Shown: piece after piece, positions 1-12,519 of the stretch
Position numbering within the stretch: position 1 is the first letter of the stretch
Layout of the letters: each line of letters begins with the position of its first letter
NCBI GenBank assembly: GCA_033026295.1
Contig: CM065189.1
Coordinates: forward strand, 9,305,203-9,369,202
Source: Channa striata
Lineage: Eukaryota; Chordata; Actinopteri; Anabantiformes; Channidae
DNA: 64,000 nucleotides
Direction of reading: 5' to 3'
Program-made: the position numbers and the translations under genes
The notes under the pieces: model-generated
Seen by the model: only the letters and a program-made list of their open reading frames with translations
The model's database searches: none
What the model was told of the DNA's origin: nothing

Positions 1-552
1 TGGATCCCAAGTCATTCTGTTTACTGCCAGCCACTTTTCTTTTGGATCTTGATAGGCTACCCTCTCTCTCCTTATCAAAACAACACTGCCGGAGAAAATA
101 TGATTGAAGGAAGCTCCAGTCTTCTCTCTTGGTACATCTGATAAAAAAAAAGAGCAAGGGAGAGAAAAGAAAAAAAATACAGAGGGACTCATAAATTGAT
201 ATCAGAAATCATTATTTTCTCACAAGTAGCTACAGTCACACTGGATTGCTGAAGACTAATGTTAAATGTGTCATCTGCAATATTAATCCAAAGGCTCAAA
301 ATTTCTCCAGGCTGATATCAGATCAGTGCTCATGCAAATGGCCTCAGTGTAACTCGGAGAGGGGAGTGTGAGAGGGAGTAAAAAAAAAAAAAGGATCTTA
401 CTTTGAAAGAGTGAACAGAAAATGATGAAACAGGGCTGACACACTGTAGTTTTGGTTGGCTGAGTGGGATGAAGGGAGGGTAAGGGATAGAGTACAGAGA
501 CACAGGTAGACAGAGGGCGGTTATGTGTGGGAAGGATAAGGAAGTGAATACA

Positions 553-554
<2 letters not shown>
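1..554. other. Unannotated sequence, no gene seen
   Basis: Mixed-complexity DNA with purine-rich runs near 142-182 and 370-400. No long frame, RNA gene or recognisable transposon end was seen. Open frames on the minus strand here only exist because they read through the adjacent CA tract. Confidence 0.5.

Positions 555-588
<34 letters not shown>
555..588. repeat. (CA)n microsatellite
   Basis: A pure CA dinucleotide tract of about 17 units. It is typical of teleost DNA and is likely to be length-polymorphic. Confidence 0.97.
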
Positions 589-589
<1 letters not shown>

Positions 590-599
590 TTGGTGAGTG

Positions 600-1120
600 T
601 GAGAGGTCAGCAAATACGCATCTTTCTTTTTCCTAAATTAAACTCACAATTACCAGTACACACGTGCACAGAATGAATGCCATTAAAAGAACACAACAAT
701 CGCTTCCTCCCCCCCCAGGCGCTGCCCACTGCGTCTCGACATGGCGTGCATGGACATACCTCCGCCGGCCCAAACGTGTCGGCGTGCGATTACGGCAACA
801 GTAACAATCAACAAGAGGACAGTCCACTGGCTGTCAGTCCTGCTGTGAAGTTTTAATTAATTACACGGAGGGAGACAAGGTCGACGCCGCACACCACAGT
901 GGCCCGCTAGCCTCGCCTCTCTACAGGGGATCAATAGGGCTTTACACGCGCCTGGGGACTTCTATACAGAGAGTTATTAAGGAAGTGCGATCGGGCCTAT
1001 TGTGTCTGCAGCAGCCTTGTCAGAGCGAACCGGCGTAAAGGATGTCGGCTTGGTTTAAGTTCACAGTAGGGGAGCTCGTGAATGGGACTTAATGGAGCTA
1101 ATGGATCTGGGGAGGTGGGG
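600..1120. promoter_or_regulatory. Candidate conserved non-coding block
   Basis: This is a complex, non-repetitive segment with scattered CpG dinucleotides (700-1050) and a homeodomain-type AATTAATTAC core near 856-866. It contains no transposon signature and no open frame of substance. Such sequence is typical of vertebrate conserved non-coding elements, but conservation was not tested. A 5' exon or CpG-rich spacer is the alternative. Confidence 0.3.
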
Positions 1121-1159
1121 GTGTTGAAGAGGAGACAGACAAGAGAAGAAGAGGTACAA

Positions 1160-1640
1160 GAGGTGGGCTAATGTGGTGAGGCGAACGCGGAGAGGCAGTC
1201 GGTTTGAGAGAAGGCGCCGGGGTTTCGAGTCAGTGTCAGCTTAAAGTGTGTGAGTGTGTGGCTTCGCACTTTTTTTAAACCAATAACCAAGAGATATCTT
1301 GTAAAAAAAAAAACTAAAACAAATAGTTGTTTAGCATTTGTTCCCAGGCCGTGTATCATTTCAAAGGGCACGTCACTGCACGACAGAAGGTCTGGTTGAC
1401 ATGTGCGGTGCCTGCCCCTGCCGTTCTCATTAGTCAACCTGGGAGGATCGTTAAGAGAAAATGAAGTGGCGCTCGCCGAGAGGGATCGAGACCCTCGCTT
1501 TATTACGAAGCGCAAAGGTATGAAAGCACTCGAGACACTGTACGACAGCGGGCATCACAAACACCGACCGGAGAGGAGGGGAGAGTGAGACAGGACGGGA
1601 GCGAGGGAAGCAGGTTTGAGAAAGCGATGCATTATTCATC
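1160..1640. other. CpG-containing complex segment, no gene identified
   Basis: The sequence has more CpG than its surroundings (1175-1230 and 1380-1620). Open frames of 61-115 codons exist on both strands but overlap each other and carry no recognisable domain. It could be regulatory DNA or part of an unrecognised untranslated exon. Confidence 0.3.
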
Positions 1641-2070
1641 GCAGTAAAGCGAACACCTCATTGATTTAATGGAAATACGATTCTTATCTTTAGATCACAA
1701 GACAAAGGCTTTATTTCTCACCATATGTCACTGTCTGATTGGATAATGCCCTGACCGACAGGCAGAGACAGTAAATGTCGTTCCGGGGTATTTGGTGCTG
1801 GCCTGTAACCGGAGATCCACCTTTTTGTTGACAAGGCTACTTCATGAGCACTTATGCCAAAGTACTCATGTGTAACTTTATCTTTTTACACAAAACTTGC
1901 AGCTATAAAATATAAAATTAAACAGGATACATTATTGATGAAACTATTTTTAGTCTTTGAACTATGACTATGAAAAAAGCTGAATTTCAGAATGCATAAT
2001 GTTTTATACAAGGCTGCACCCAGTACAGTCACATCATTTATTTTCCAGACAGGTGCTTGGTTTTATTTTA

Positions 2071-2101
<31 letters not shown>

Positions 2102-2814
2102 CCCATGATTTGTTGGAATTTCAGCTGTCACTCACTTTGTAAGTGTAGGTGTTACAAAATCACACATACTGCTCGCTGACAGCTCAGACTGCTATGATTT
2201 AAACCAATTCAAAATCAGTTGGTTGTGCATGGATGCAGCTGTGAAAGAAGACACCTGGCTTGTTTTGTAGGCTTTTTAATCTAACATTCCTTCATGAAAG
2301 AGTAACATCAGCTTGCACGAAGCTTGTTTTAGACCAGGAGTTTCCAATCTCTGACTATGTTGCCCCTTTTCTGCAAAAAAGGAAAAAAAAAACATTGCCA
2401 GTGCCAATTGAACTGTATTGTGGCTCTAAAAAGGAGTTTGGTTTTGATGGTGTCGTTGAGTCATTCTGGCACACTAAGGGTTGTAAAGTAGCCTAATTGC
2501 ATCGATGACTTGTGTCACCGCCGCTGCTCCAACGGCTCACTGTGTCAGCCGAATCAATGCTTCAAGTACAACAACCAACTTCCTGATGCTTTTTTTAATC
2601 ACACTTACATTCACCTGTATCTTGGAACTGATGCAATTCCTTTGCTTCACCTGTATCCCTCTGCTGCCCCCTGCCACTTTCCTCTACCCCCCGTGGAGAT
2701 GTGCCTCAAAATCTAAAAAATGCACTTTCAAATGAATAGAAAGTCATAGTGACGCAGCAAAAATAGTTGTATTTAAAAAAAAAAGACTTTCAGTCTTTCA
2801 GAAGTGAAAGGATG
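1641..2814. other. Unannotated AT-rich sequence with a poly-T tract
   Basis: Mostly AT-rich and without recognisable genes. A run of 24 T lies at 2074-2097. It could be the poly-A tail of a minus-strand retroposed copy, but no retroposon body was recognised next to it. The open frame at 2260-2496 has no recognisable family. Confidence 0.45.
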
Positions 2815-3130
2815 GGGTGAAGTCATATCAGGAAAAGATTCAGACAATCAAGAACATCAAACTTTAATGGCCCTGATCTTTGGCCCTCAGGCAACATTGG
2901 ATCTGCAACAATCCTGTAGTGGAAATCACTGCATGGGCCCAGAACACCTGTGAAAACCAGTCAGTGAACACAGTCAGTCACTGAATCTGCAAGTCTAACT
3001 TCAAACTCTACCATGCAGAGAAATAAAGATGTATAAACAAGACCCGGAAACAAAGCTCATTTAAAATGGACTGAGGTGAAGTGGAAAACTGTCCTGTGGT
3101 CGAATAAGTCAAAATTTGACCATTTATATG
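2815..3130 (+). mobile_element. Tc1/mariner-type transposase relic, middle part
   Basis: This decayed plus-strand stretch matches, from memory, the middle of a common teleost Tc1/mariner-type transposase. It runs from the end of the DNA-binding half to the first catalytic motif. Visible landmarks are the AAAAGATTCAGA segment (2833-2844), CTCTACCATGCA (3005-3016), and a frame at 3076 reading KWKTVLWSNKSKF. Family members normally have WSDES there, so the first catalytic Asp of the DDE/D triad (codon 3103-3105, AAT) has become Asn. Stop codons interrupt the upstream part. No terminal inverted repeats were seen and the right side stops before a SINE. The element cannot be active. Confidence 0.75.
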
Positions 3131-3205
3131 TACCTCACACATCAGTGAAGACGACATTATTGCTGAACGACATATATCCACTGGTTCCATTGGTTGTGTA
3201 TCTGC

Positions 3206-3402
3206 ATGGTGCAGGAGGTAGTGCGGTCGTCCACCAATCCCAGTGTTGTTGGTTTGATACCTACTCCTTGAGCAAGACACCAAACCCCAATTAGTTGCTC
3301 CCTGAGTGTTGGCCAACTGTGGGTGAGTGCGAATGAGAAGCAGTGTAAGGTGCTTTGGGTACCAGTAGGTAGAAACAATCCCATTAACCATTGCCACAAT
3401 TG
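3206..3402 (+). mobile_element. tRNA-derived SINE, copy 1
   Basis: This is a short interspersed element with a tRNA-like head. A degraded box A lies around 3208-3220 and a box B-like GGTTTGATAC at 3251-3260. The body contains CCTTGAGCAAGACAC (3266-3280). The tail has the CTTTGGGTACC motif near 3353-3363 that resembles LINE 3' tails. The same motifs, in the same order, recur in the copy at 7786-8037. It lies about 75 bp downstream of the transposase relic. RNA polymerase III transcription is inferred from the box layout only. Confidence 0.75.
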
Positions 3403-3994
3403 TAAATAACATGAGTTACAACAGCATCGGTCTGCTACACTGTCCTGCCAATAAAGACCTGTCAATAAAAAAAAAAAAAAGAGCATTCCCCGGAAAAGGA
3501 ATACCAAGAACGGGAAAGAAAGCCCCAACCAAATTTTCTTGAAACTTGTTGCTTGCATCAAAGTAAAATGAGCTAATAACACTTGCTGACTTGCAAAGTT
3601 TTGCTATCTTTAAATGTTTTTGCAATGAAACTTTCGTATCATTTGCAAATCATTGCATGTCTCTTTTTTTCCCCTTTTACTCAACGTTCTGGAAATGAGG
3701 CTTGCACACAGTGCACTGTGGGCAGCTTTGGTTTGGCCAACCGTTTGCCTGCGTTGGGAAATGAGGATGTATGTTACTTTAAGGGCTTTATTGCAATGTG
3801 AAGTTTCTGAACATATTCTATAAAGGGGCGAGTATGGAGAAAGTGTGTTTCATCTGTGTCAGTATTGACAGATCCAGTTAGATGTTTGGCTCCGGGGGGC
3901 TTAGCTAGTCTGAGATGCACTAAAGCGAGAAGAGGCAGGGGGTGAAGCTCAAGTGTCTGTCTATTTATTGCAGACAGGAACGCACTTACAAACA
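3403..3994. other. Unannotated sequence, no gene seen
   Basis: A poly-A run at about 3467-3480 lies close downstream of the SINE. The rest is unique-looking, with short overlapping frames that lack domains. Confidence 0.45.
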
Positions 3995-4070
3995 TGCACA
4001 CACACCTACACACACACACACACACCTACACACACACACACACACACAGGCAGACAGACAGACAGACAGA
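3995..4070. repeat. (CA)n followed by (CAGA)n microsatellite
   Basis: An interrupted CA tract (3995-4048, broken by CACCTACA units) passes directly into a (CAGA)n tetranucleotide tract (4049-4070). A shorter CA tract follows at 4096-4109. Confidence 0.95.
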
Positions 4071-7000
4071 TACACTTAATCTCTTTACTACAAAAACACA
4101 CACACACATAAAGATAGTGCATACACTCATCACTAGTCATACACTCACACCAGCAGCTCGCTGAAGCAAATCAAACCTGGATCCTAACCTCAGCGGAGTG
4201 ATTTTTTTTTTAACCCCTTAAGGCCTGCAATGGAGAGATACTTCAGTCCTTCTCCTTTTCCCTTTACATAGCCTCTAGGCTTTCACGAAACCAGGCTTAA
4301 CCCTTCCACAACGAATCACACTTAACTCTGATTCCAATATCACTTTTCCTCCTGTGGTTACCCAACATGCCCCGAGGCGGTCGATGCAAAAGCAGTGGGC
4401 TCCTTTTGATTCATCCATGGCTTCATCCTCAGGTGGGTGTAATTCTCTGGGTGGCAATGACTTCTGAAAGTGGCGTAAAAGGTAAAGTTGTAGGTGGAAA
4501 GTAAATGACACCAAGGGAATGAATGACGGGCTTAGGATATATCTAGTTGGTGGTTAGATTCGGAGGCACAGGACTCGTGATTTGTGCTGTGAATTCTGTA
4601 GATGGAGCTGAAAATCAAAGGACCTGGGTGAAGCGGAATGGAGTAGATGGAGGTTTCAGATTTAGAAAACGCAAAGCCTCAGTGGAGTTCAGACACCGTT
4701 TGAATTACAGGTCGAGAGACTTTGAACGTCAAGCTGGTTATTATAACGCTGACACACACTCCATGAGATAAGCAGTCAACCTTAGGAACATGATTAACAA
4801 CACCACAAGGTTCTTCTTTGCTCTTTGAAAAAGAACCAGTTTGAGCAGAATGTAGCGTTTGGCCAAAATGTGAGTGAAAAGACTGAAATTGTCAAAATGA
4901 GAGGTCTGGAACTCTGCTGGCCCAGAAGGTTGGATGAGTATGTATGTATGTGGGCCAGGGCTATATGAGAGAGCCTGGTGTTATCAGGTATTATACGGGA
5001 GTAATTTCAGCCTGGTAATCTCACTGGCTAAAGACACACTTCAATGGTTTTGATAACTCCCGATCTTAGTTTTTTTTTCACTGTGCCAACTGTGAGATTG
5101 TTAACAGCCTTTTTCACTTTCTTCTGTTCTCAGAAGTACTGAAGACAATGAGACACCGCTCTAGACAAAATGTCAGTTCAAGCTGTGTGTGTGAGAGAGG
5201 TTGAAAAAGAAGGTGTTCAAAAGTGGAAACTGTCTTCACAAGAAAAACATCAATATTTGTTGTTTGTTCAAATTTTCAACGTGATTTGTGTTTGTTTCCA
5301 GCAACAACTTTTAGATGCTGGTTCGATTCTCTTTTCCACAGCCCTCAGACTTAAATAACAAATATGATATTTGTCCGTGACCTTAGGAAAAACTCAACGA
5401 GATGATTTCTTATTGGACAGACATCTGGAATGCACTGCCAAAAAGATTTGATTAAAAATGAATCTTTTTAATGGTGTGACAACACTATCATTACTATTAG
5501 GTTAAAATGAATAGGTCTGCTTTAGAAAACGGCCATGATTTGTGTCAAACTGTCTACAGATGTGGACATTAAATATGTCAATCTCTACCCTTGTAATTGG
5601 CCACTTTCACCAGGACTGCTGGTCGTTGGTGCCGCAGCATGGCCTGTGATTTCACTGTAGCATCTGTAGGTTGCACTTAGCGTTCATTTTCGTGGGTGTG
5701 GTATAATATACGGAAATGTTAATAATGACAATAAAACACAGCCATTTGCTACTGTATGTGCCCGATAACCCACAACCCGCCCTGCAGCTGTGTCAGTGCC
5801 ATGTTTTGACTTGCTATTTATAGGAGCTTCATTCTACCTTTGGTCAGTGTGAGACAGTGTCTGAAAGAAGAGATGTTCAAGGAGATAGAACTGGGGCTGA
5901 GATGTGGATGTCCAGCTCTGCTTCATTTAAACTGACAGTGTAGCCGGTGTGAGAGTGGCAACAATCCAAAAATAATGAACTGTCTGGTCCACTTCTATAG
6001 GCACAGTTGGCCACTACTGATACAAAATTATGGGAATATTGAGAAATGATGAGCGAGAAATTCTTCTTTGCACTTCTTTAGTGGTCCATTTCTGTTGCCC
6101 ATGCCACGACTCTCCCTGGTCTCTTTATGTCTCTTCTGAAACCTATTTTCTCCCAACACTTGATGAAAGAAATGGTGGAGTGTTGCGTTCCAGCAGCAGC
6201 ACTCATGTAAAATGTATAAAAAAATGTATACGATGTATCAAGATAAAGGCTGCGTTATGCGACGAGCAAAACGTTTTTGTCCCCACAAAACCTATTTGCA
6301 GTCGCCGTTTCTGTAGGAATGCAATTTTTCAAGAGACTGGCTTCAGCAGTGTCTGATCTATCAAACCGAACCAGTCGGAATGTACAGTACAGTTTGGTCT
6401 CCCAGCCAAGCAGATGTGCTGGAAACAGGACCTGCAAAAAAAAAAAAAAAACAAAAACCAACATGGGGAGGGAGGTGTCTACTTTGCAAGCAAAACTGCA
6501 CTAAATGTGCTTCTTGACCAACTTTGAAATCATTTTTGTAGTTGGTAGTCTCACTCTCTCTGTTGAGTTGTTCGGTGTTTTGGATTTCATTCAATGAACA
6601 GGACATGAGGGGTTTAGGAAAATCAGCACAACTGTCTGCCAGAGGTTAGAGGGTTTCATTTGTATTTTAATAAAACAGTCTCACACCTGAGGGGTGTGAA
6701 TTGCAGTGGCCATCTCCATGGTTACCCACGCTGCTTTCCTGCTCAGTGCCGCTGTGTAGAAATGTTTGATTTAGGGGATTTGTCATGATCAAATCTGCAG
6801 AGTAAATGATGCACGCACGACAAAGTGGTAACTTCATTAATTAGCCTATGAGGCTATTGTGAAGTATGTTACATATGTATAGCAGCCCAGGTGTTATAAT
6901 AAAGAACAGGTTGGCATATGGTTTATGCAGTCATTCTGTATAAGCAGCTTTTTTTTTCATTATTTTTCATTACTTGATTAGTTCAGAGGTAACCGTATTA

Positions 7001-7785
7001 AAATAGCACAACACAGACCTCACTTTAGGCTGGAGTCAAACTCGTGTGCTCTGTACCACGGCCGCCACGTTTAAACGATAGCGCCAAAATTTTTTGAAAA
7101 GACTGTCAAAATATAATCCATACATCAAATGTGTTCCCTGCAAGTCTGTTTGGGTTTGCAGCGATGTGTCATACTAATTTTTGGACACAGGCTGGCTGAA
7201 CCAATATAAAATAGCTATTTAATCTCAACCCACATCCAGACTCAGACACAGGTTATAATTTTGGTGCTGTACTAGTGTAATAAGAAATACTGGCAGACAT
7301 TTACACAATTGACTGTTTGTGCATTCAGAAAGTGTAACGTATAGTAGGTCACAGCAGTAATGGACGATGGAGCAGAGGTTAGGAAGCGACTTTTTCTGAG
7401 GCCTGGTGACAGGAAGAAAAACTGCAAAACACAGTAACTCTTGCGATTCCTTAAATTTGTCTGATCTTTTCAGCACTGGCCCTTTGCCAGTTCTTGAATC
7501 TCCCATCTCTCCAGGCCGACAGTTCCGTTGACATCTTTGTGTAAAAATGACTCCTCTTCTTCACCCTTGAAATTTTGTATTCTTTCCCTTTTTCCACTTG
7601 TCGCACGACAGAATGTCATCAACACGCCCACTCGCTCCCTGTAAATCCTTCAGAAATGACCCACTGTAATAGGCTCAATCGGACTTTCGCAGGCTTTGCA
7701 CTACAGAGCTCCAAGAGTCCATTTAAAGTCTGGGCCATCGGATTTGGACACTTGAGTTTTTACATGCGGCTCCTCTGTGTACAGC
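4071..7785. other. Unannotated sequence, no gene recognised
   Basis: Mostly unique-looking DNA with a poly-A run at about 6434-6449. The stretch 4210-4530 has a complex, repeat-like texture and a 79-codon minus-strand frame without a recognisable domain. The plus-strand frames at 4547-4771, 5170-5358 and 6030-6356 are also unrecognised. None has splice-site context or a domain strong enough to call a gene. Confidence 0.45.
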
Positions 7786-8037
7786 CTACGGTGGCTCAGG
7801 ATTTACGGCAGTCGTCCACCAACCTCAGCATTGTGGGTTTGATTCTTGATTCTCTTTCTGTCACAGTGTCCTTGAGCAAGACACTGAAGCCCAACTTATT
7901 TGCTCCCTGTGAGTGCAGACCAGCTGACGACGGTGTGTGAGACGGTGAGTGCGAATGGGTGAATGAGAAGCAGAGTAAAGTGCTTTGGGTACCAATAAGG
8001 TAGAACAGCGCTATAGGTGCAGACCATTTACCATTTA
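7786..8037 (+). mobile_element. tRNA-derived SINE, copy 2
   Basis: This is the fuller copy of the SINE family seen at 3206-3402. The tRNA-like head has a box A-like TGGCTCAGGA (7792-7801) and box B-like GGTTTGATTC (7836-7845). The shared body motif CCTTGAGCAAGACAC is at 7870-7884, and the tail reads GTGAGTGCGAATG followed by AAAGTGCTTTGGGTACC (about 7978-7994). The last part, CATTTACCATTT, resembles typical ends of this class of element. It has no coding capacity; an open frame spanning 7575-7940 is incidental. Confidence 0.8.
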
Positions 8038-8434
8038 GATAAGATCAGGGTTGCAGTGCGTGTGTATAAGCAGGTATCCATTCATATTCATGTAAGTGCA
8101 CGGTCATTATACCCTGACGCTTCTCGCTATTTTATTCATATGTTCTTGCAAAAGTGACCTGTAAAATGTACATGCAGTTAAAACATCCAACATGAACCTT
8201 TTATTGTGCATCGACGTGTAATCACTAATGTGAATAGAGCACGTTTAGTCTTTCAGCATGGAAACAAAGCAGGGGACTAACCCATGAGGAAACCAGAGCG
8301 TGAACAACCTCTTGTTGCCTACTTTAACCAGTCAAATGACATTTGTACTTAAGTAAAAGTAAGTGCATCATTTATATTTTACATAAATGAATAAAAGTAC
8401 AGTAAAAAGTAAAAGTACTTAACTTGTTTTTTTC
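8038..8434. repeat. Spacer with AAGTA-rich repeat tract
   Basis: The right part (about 8345-8427) is dominated by overlapping AAAAGTA/AAGTACTT units. This recalls a low-complexity tract common in teleost genomes, but no family can be named. The left part shows nothing recognisable. Confidence 0.45.
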
Positions 8435-8495
8435 TTACATTTACATTTAGTCATTTGGCAGACGCTTTTATCCAAAGCGACTTACAAGAGAGGAA
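8435..8495 (-). mobile_element. L2-type LINE/SINE 3' tail, inverted
   Basis: Read on the minus strand this is the conserved 3' end of an UnaL2-like element. A six-base stem CGCTTT/AAAGCG closes the pentaloop GGATA (loop complement at 8469-8473). It is followed by GTCTGCCAAATGAC and TAAATG-type tail repeats (8435-8450). In eel UnaL2 this hairpin is known to be the recognition site of the reverse transcriptase. Only the tail is recognisable, so it is either a severely 5'-truncated LINE or the end of a SINE that borrowed the tail. The same module lies on the other strand at 36480-36621. Confidence 0.85.
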
Positions 8496-11400
8496 CAGGC
8501 AAGCAATAAAATAAAATAAAATGTAGTTCGGTGCCACTGTTTTATTTTTATTTTTTACAGCACAGGGTGGAGGACAGGTAGGCAAAGGGAAGCTTAAGGA
8601 AACATCTGAATCGCTGATTGTTGCATTGTTTGATCGACTTGGTGGAGTGAATTTCACACTGTTTTCAATGATCCCCATTTGAAGGCACATTTTACAACGA
8701 ATTCAGTAGCTTTATGTCTAAAAATAGACCATTAGTCAGGGAGTTTTTGCTTTAGCTGTGTGCGCTCCTGTGCAGCGAATGCAGATCTCAGCAGACAGCA
8801 AAACGCACCAAAGAGTGAAATTACTGCATAGCAGCTCACTTTGAGCACTGCTAATATGTCAGATAAGTCTTTCGAATGAGACCATGGAAGGAGGGACCGA
8901 CACTGCGCCTGTCTGTCCCTGCTTTAATGAAGCGATCACGGGGTCATATCAGAGGGTAGGGACAAACGGAAGGTTAGAGGACGTGCTGGTTTATGCCGAC
9001 ACCATTTGCTGTGGCAGCTTTGTCTGGTTCACAAACCTTTTCTCGCGTGTTTGGGGATTTCTGTTTAGTTTTCAATTAAATATGTCTTTATTGTGGAGGA
9101 ATTTGCTGTATCTGATTGGACTATAGTAGACATTCATACTTACTGTTTCTAAAAACACTTCTGTTTTACTTATTGGGGTCATATTAAATAATCGTATGTC
9201 TCATATTTACTTGTTGAAAGGGAAACATGTCCATTTGATGCTGTAAATAGGTTGGTTTGTGGTGGAGTACTGGTTGTAGGTGGAAAATGTTTTTCTCGTC
9301 TTTTAGCTCTTATAAATTATTCTATTTTTATCACAGCCGTAATAAAAAAAATATTTTAAGTATAGACACTTCTGGCAAATCTGTAGCCTTGTTCAAATCA
9401 TAGTGATTGAAGCTACAGTTATAGCGGGCTAACAAAGGCAATGAGAATCTGATTAGCTCCTTTAAACGCAGCTCTTTGTTCCTTTTAACCTCAATTAATC
9501 TGCAGGGATTTGTTTCCTCTTTACTGACCACTGTTATGCTTCTAGCTATATATCAAATGTATCAAAGGTTTCATGCGTTCCAAATAAATTATGTATTACA
9601 ATGCAGCGTGCATGGGCCATAGCAAAGTTAAAAAAAAAAGGCTCTTTTTCTTTTTGACAGACTGGATCAGAGCACTCTGACTGATTGTGTTTGATTGGTT
9701 TGTTAGTTAGTTGGCTCAGTCGAGTCGTTTGCGGAGAAAGAAGGCGTATCAGTCCAAAGCGATGTTTGCAACACCACAACAGTAAATCAGTATGGTCTGA
9801 CACGCTGGCTAAAAGGCAGTCTTGAAGTCCAGGAGGACTGGAATAACACAATCAAAAGAATTCAACACACGCTATTAAAATGAAAAGAAAACACTATATT
9901 TCAGAGAATCACAAAAACTCAGACTAACAAGTGTATTTATGTAAATTAGCCCATCGTATCGCTTCCTGTCCACACGTTACCTTCAGTGGATTTGCGTTTT
10001 ATTTTACCATGAGTTACATAAAAAAAAAAAAAGCTTTAAACAATTCCTTGAAATTACTAGTTTGAAATGAATCACTTTCTCAGATCTGTCGTGCTGCTCT
10101 ATTGCATTAACCAGCACATCAAGAGGAGTTAGTGTTGTTGCCACTTCACACCTCTTTCCTTTCCTTCCTTTGCCATCTCATTTCATCTCTCCTTTCATCA
10201 GGAGCAGATGTTGAGGTCTGCTTGACAGATAAACAGCATCTCTCATCAAGGCTGTGAACAGTCTAAATCAGCTCCTTCACTGTCACTTTGAATGTTCATT
10301 ACAATGCTTTATCCCAACTGTCACGAGCACACAGTTGTCTTTTCTGCAGAGCCCATTAAAGGCGACAGCTTGGTTGTTTCTTACATTCTAGGTAGAAACT
10401 AGAGAAACTGCTCAGAAGAGACAGTGAACTAGCTGTTCAACCATCGCACATCAGTGCTGAGCTACTTATGATATAAACATATTGTATGTAATGCATTATC
10501 CTAATAAATGCCTAACAAGCTTAAGTACATGTGTATGATTTCAAAAAAAGAGTCTGTGTGTGTCGATAGTTAACAGCCTCACTCAAAACAACATTGGATC
10601 AGTATCGGGGCAGGTCTGGCATTTTTCAAAGGATTGGTGAGGAATCTGTCAGAAAAATATCAAACTAACCTTTTTTTTTATAGAACTTGTGTTTTCTCTA
10701 AAGCAGCATCGGAAAATAAAAAAATAGCGTGTGAGTGTGAAAACTAATTTTTCAGTTTGGATTTTCTGAACGACTAGTACTGACCACTGCACCAGTCAAA
10801 ATGCCAAACGTCCTTTTCATCTGTCACTAATGAACACGAAACGGTGAGTAACGTGTAGGTTACATGCGAGTATTTGTGACACCCTGGAACACGGCTGTAC
10901 AGCTGCAGACAACTGTGAGTTTCCATTGCTCCAAAAAAACACATCAGAGAAGTGCAACTTGAATCACATAAAACTTTTGTATCCTGTCAATAATTTAACA
11001 GGAGATTTGCCAACCAGGACCAAGCAGCTCCTGGAAAAAAAAGTGTGTTTGATTATGGGTTAGCTATTAAAGTTTTCTAGGAATCAGAAGTGTATCGGGG
11101 CCAAAAAACTGGATCATGCCACCCCTGAAGCAGACAATAATATGCTCTACTAATTTCTTAATAACACATTCAGCTCAGGAAACTAAGATTAGATGAAGAT
11201 CATGTTTTTTTTTATACACCAAAGCTTTTAACCTGTGCATTAGGCACATCTACCACAATTATGCCCCTATTTGATTCATTCCATCTTTCTGTACACAGTC
11301 CGGATATCAGCTTATGGATAAACATTTATTTATTTTTTGTACAGGACACAAACTGTGTGAACATAGATGCAGCACCAAAGCCACCAGCTGATGCTCTGCC

Positions 11401-12519
11401 CACTGAATGTTTTTGCTCCATTTTCTGTGTAGCTGCAGCAAGAACGTGTTGTGTCTAACGTGAGGTTTAATATCTATCAGGTCAATCCATAATCCTGAGC
11501 AATCTTAGTGTGACTGCCTGAACTTAACTATGGGATGTTTAATAACACTACAGTAACAAAAAATATATATAAAAAAAGTAATATTATGTTAAAAGACAAA
11601 CATAATCCATTTGCAATTTTGTTCCTTGAAAAACATGGGAACTTGGTTAAATGTAACTAAAACATGCCTTTAAGAACCACAATATATGGTTAAGACCACA
11701 AAAGGCTGTAGGAAAAATGTAAAACACGTGTACTAAACAATGTTGTTTGTGAAAGTATCAATAACTTTTACAAAGTAAGTGTATGCAAAAGTATTAATAA
11801 CACCAAAGCAGTTTTCTGCTAATATTTGGGCGGCTTATTGGCTCTCAAACCTACAAGAACCTTATTGTTATAGTGGCCTTTGTGTTACCTGATTTTCCTA
11901 GGCTAGACAAAGATGAGCGCATTGATGTTTTAAACTAACCTTATAACCAATATATATATATATATATATGTTTACTAGATTCTCTATTAGATACCAGTAG
12001 CTATAATACTACTGCTCTGTTGTTCGGATGAGTACTGCATGCGGCCTCATTTCACAGTCACTGTTGAGAAGAGGTCACTTGTGGAAAGATTAGCGAGATC
12101 AGTTTGCTGGAAGAAGATATCCCACTTAGTTGCTGTTGTTGAAGTGCAAAAACACTTGTGATGGTAAAGTGTAGTTAGAGAGTAATGGTTCTTTCAGTAG
12201 AGCATTATCTTTGGCTGAGAGTAGACACCTACTTGCAGGGAGCACATTAATCAGACAGCCATTTAACCTACAAATGATAAAATATGTGGCATAAAGTCAG
12301 CTTATGGGATGTTACTTACAGCAGTTGTCCTGTGTGTATACAGATCTAGTAAATCGCATCATATAATTAGTTATTTGGCTTTCCAAATCAAAATCAGTCG
12401 AATAAAAGTAAATGCAATGTAAATTAGTACTTAAAAGTGTTGTACCTGATATTTCATTCATATATTAAGATTGCTTCCATCGTTCATTAGATTTTGATAT
12501 TGTGTGTTAAATGACTATA
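8496..12519. other. Unannotated sequence, no gene recognised
   Basis: AT-rich, mostly unique-looking DNA. Low-complexity items are a poly-A run at about 10021-10032, an A-rich patch at 11562-11580 and a (TA)n tract at 11951-11969. The segment 11620-11830, with AACATGGGAACTTGG and a degenerate AAGTAT motif, has a repeat-like texture but no family was recognised. Open frames (for example 8884-9126, 9546-9851 minus and 11261-11458) are short and carry no domain. Confidence 0.45.

Noticed and set aside
283..587. Minus-strand frames of 85-100 codons
   Set aside because: They start inside the CA tract and read VCVCVC; the rest has no domain.
2074..2097. Poly-T as a minus-strand retrogene tail
   Set aside because: No gene or retroposon body was recognised on the expected side.
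4049..4070. (CAGA)n as a CRISPR-like or minisatellite array
   Set aside because: It is a simple tetranucleotide tract with no spacers; no CRISPR structure exists anywhere in the window.
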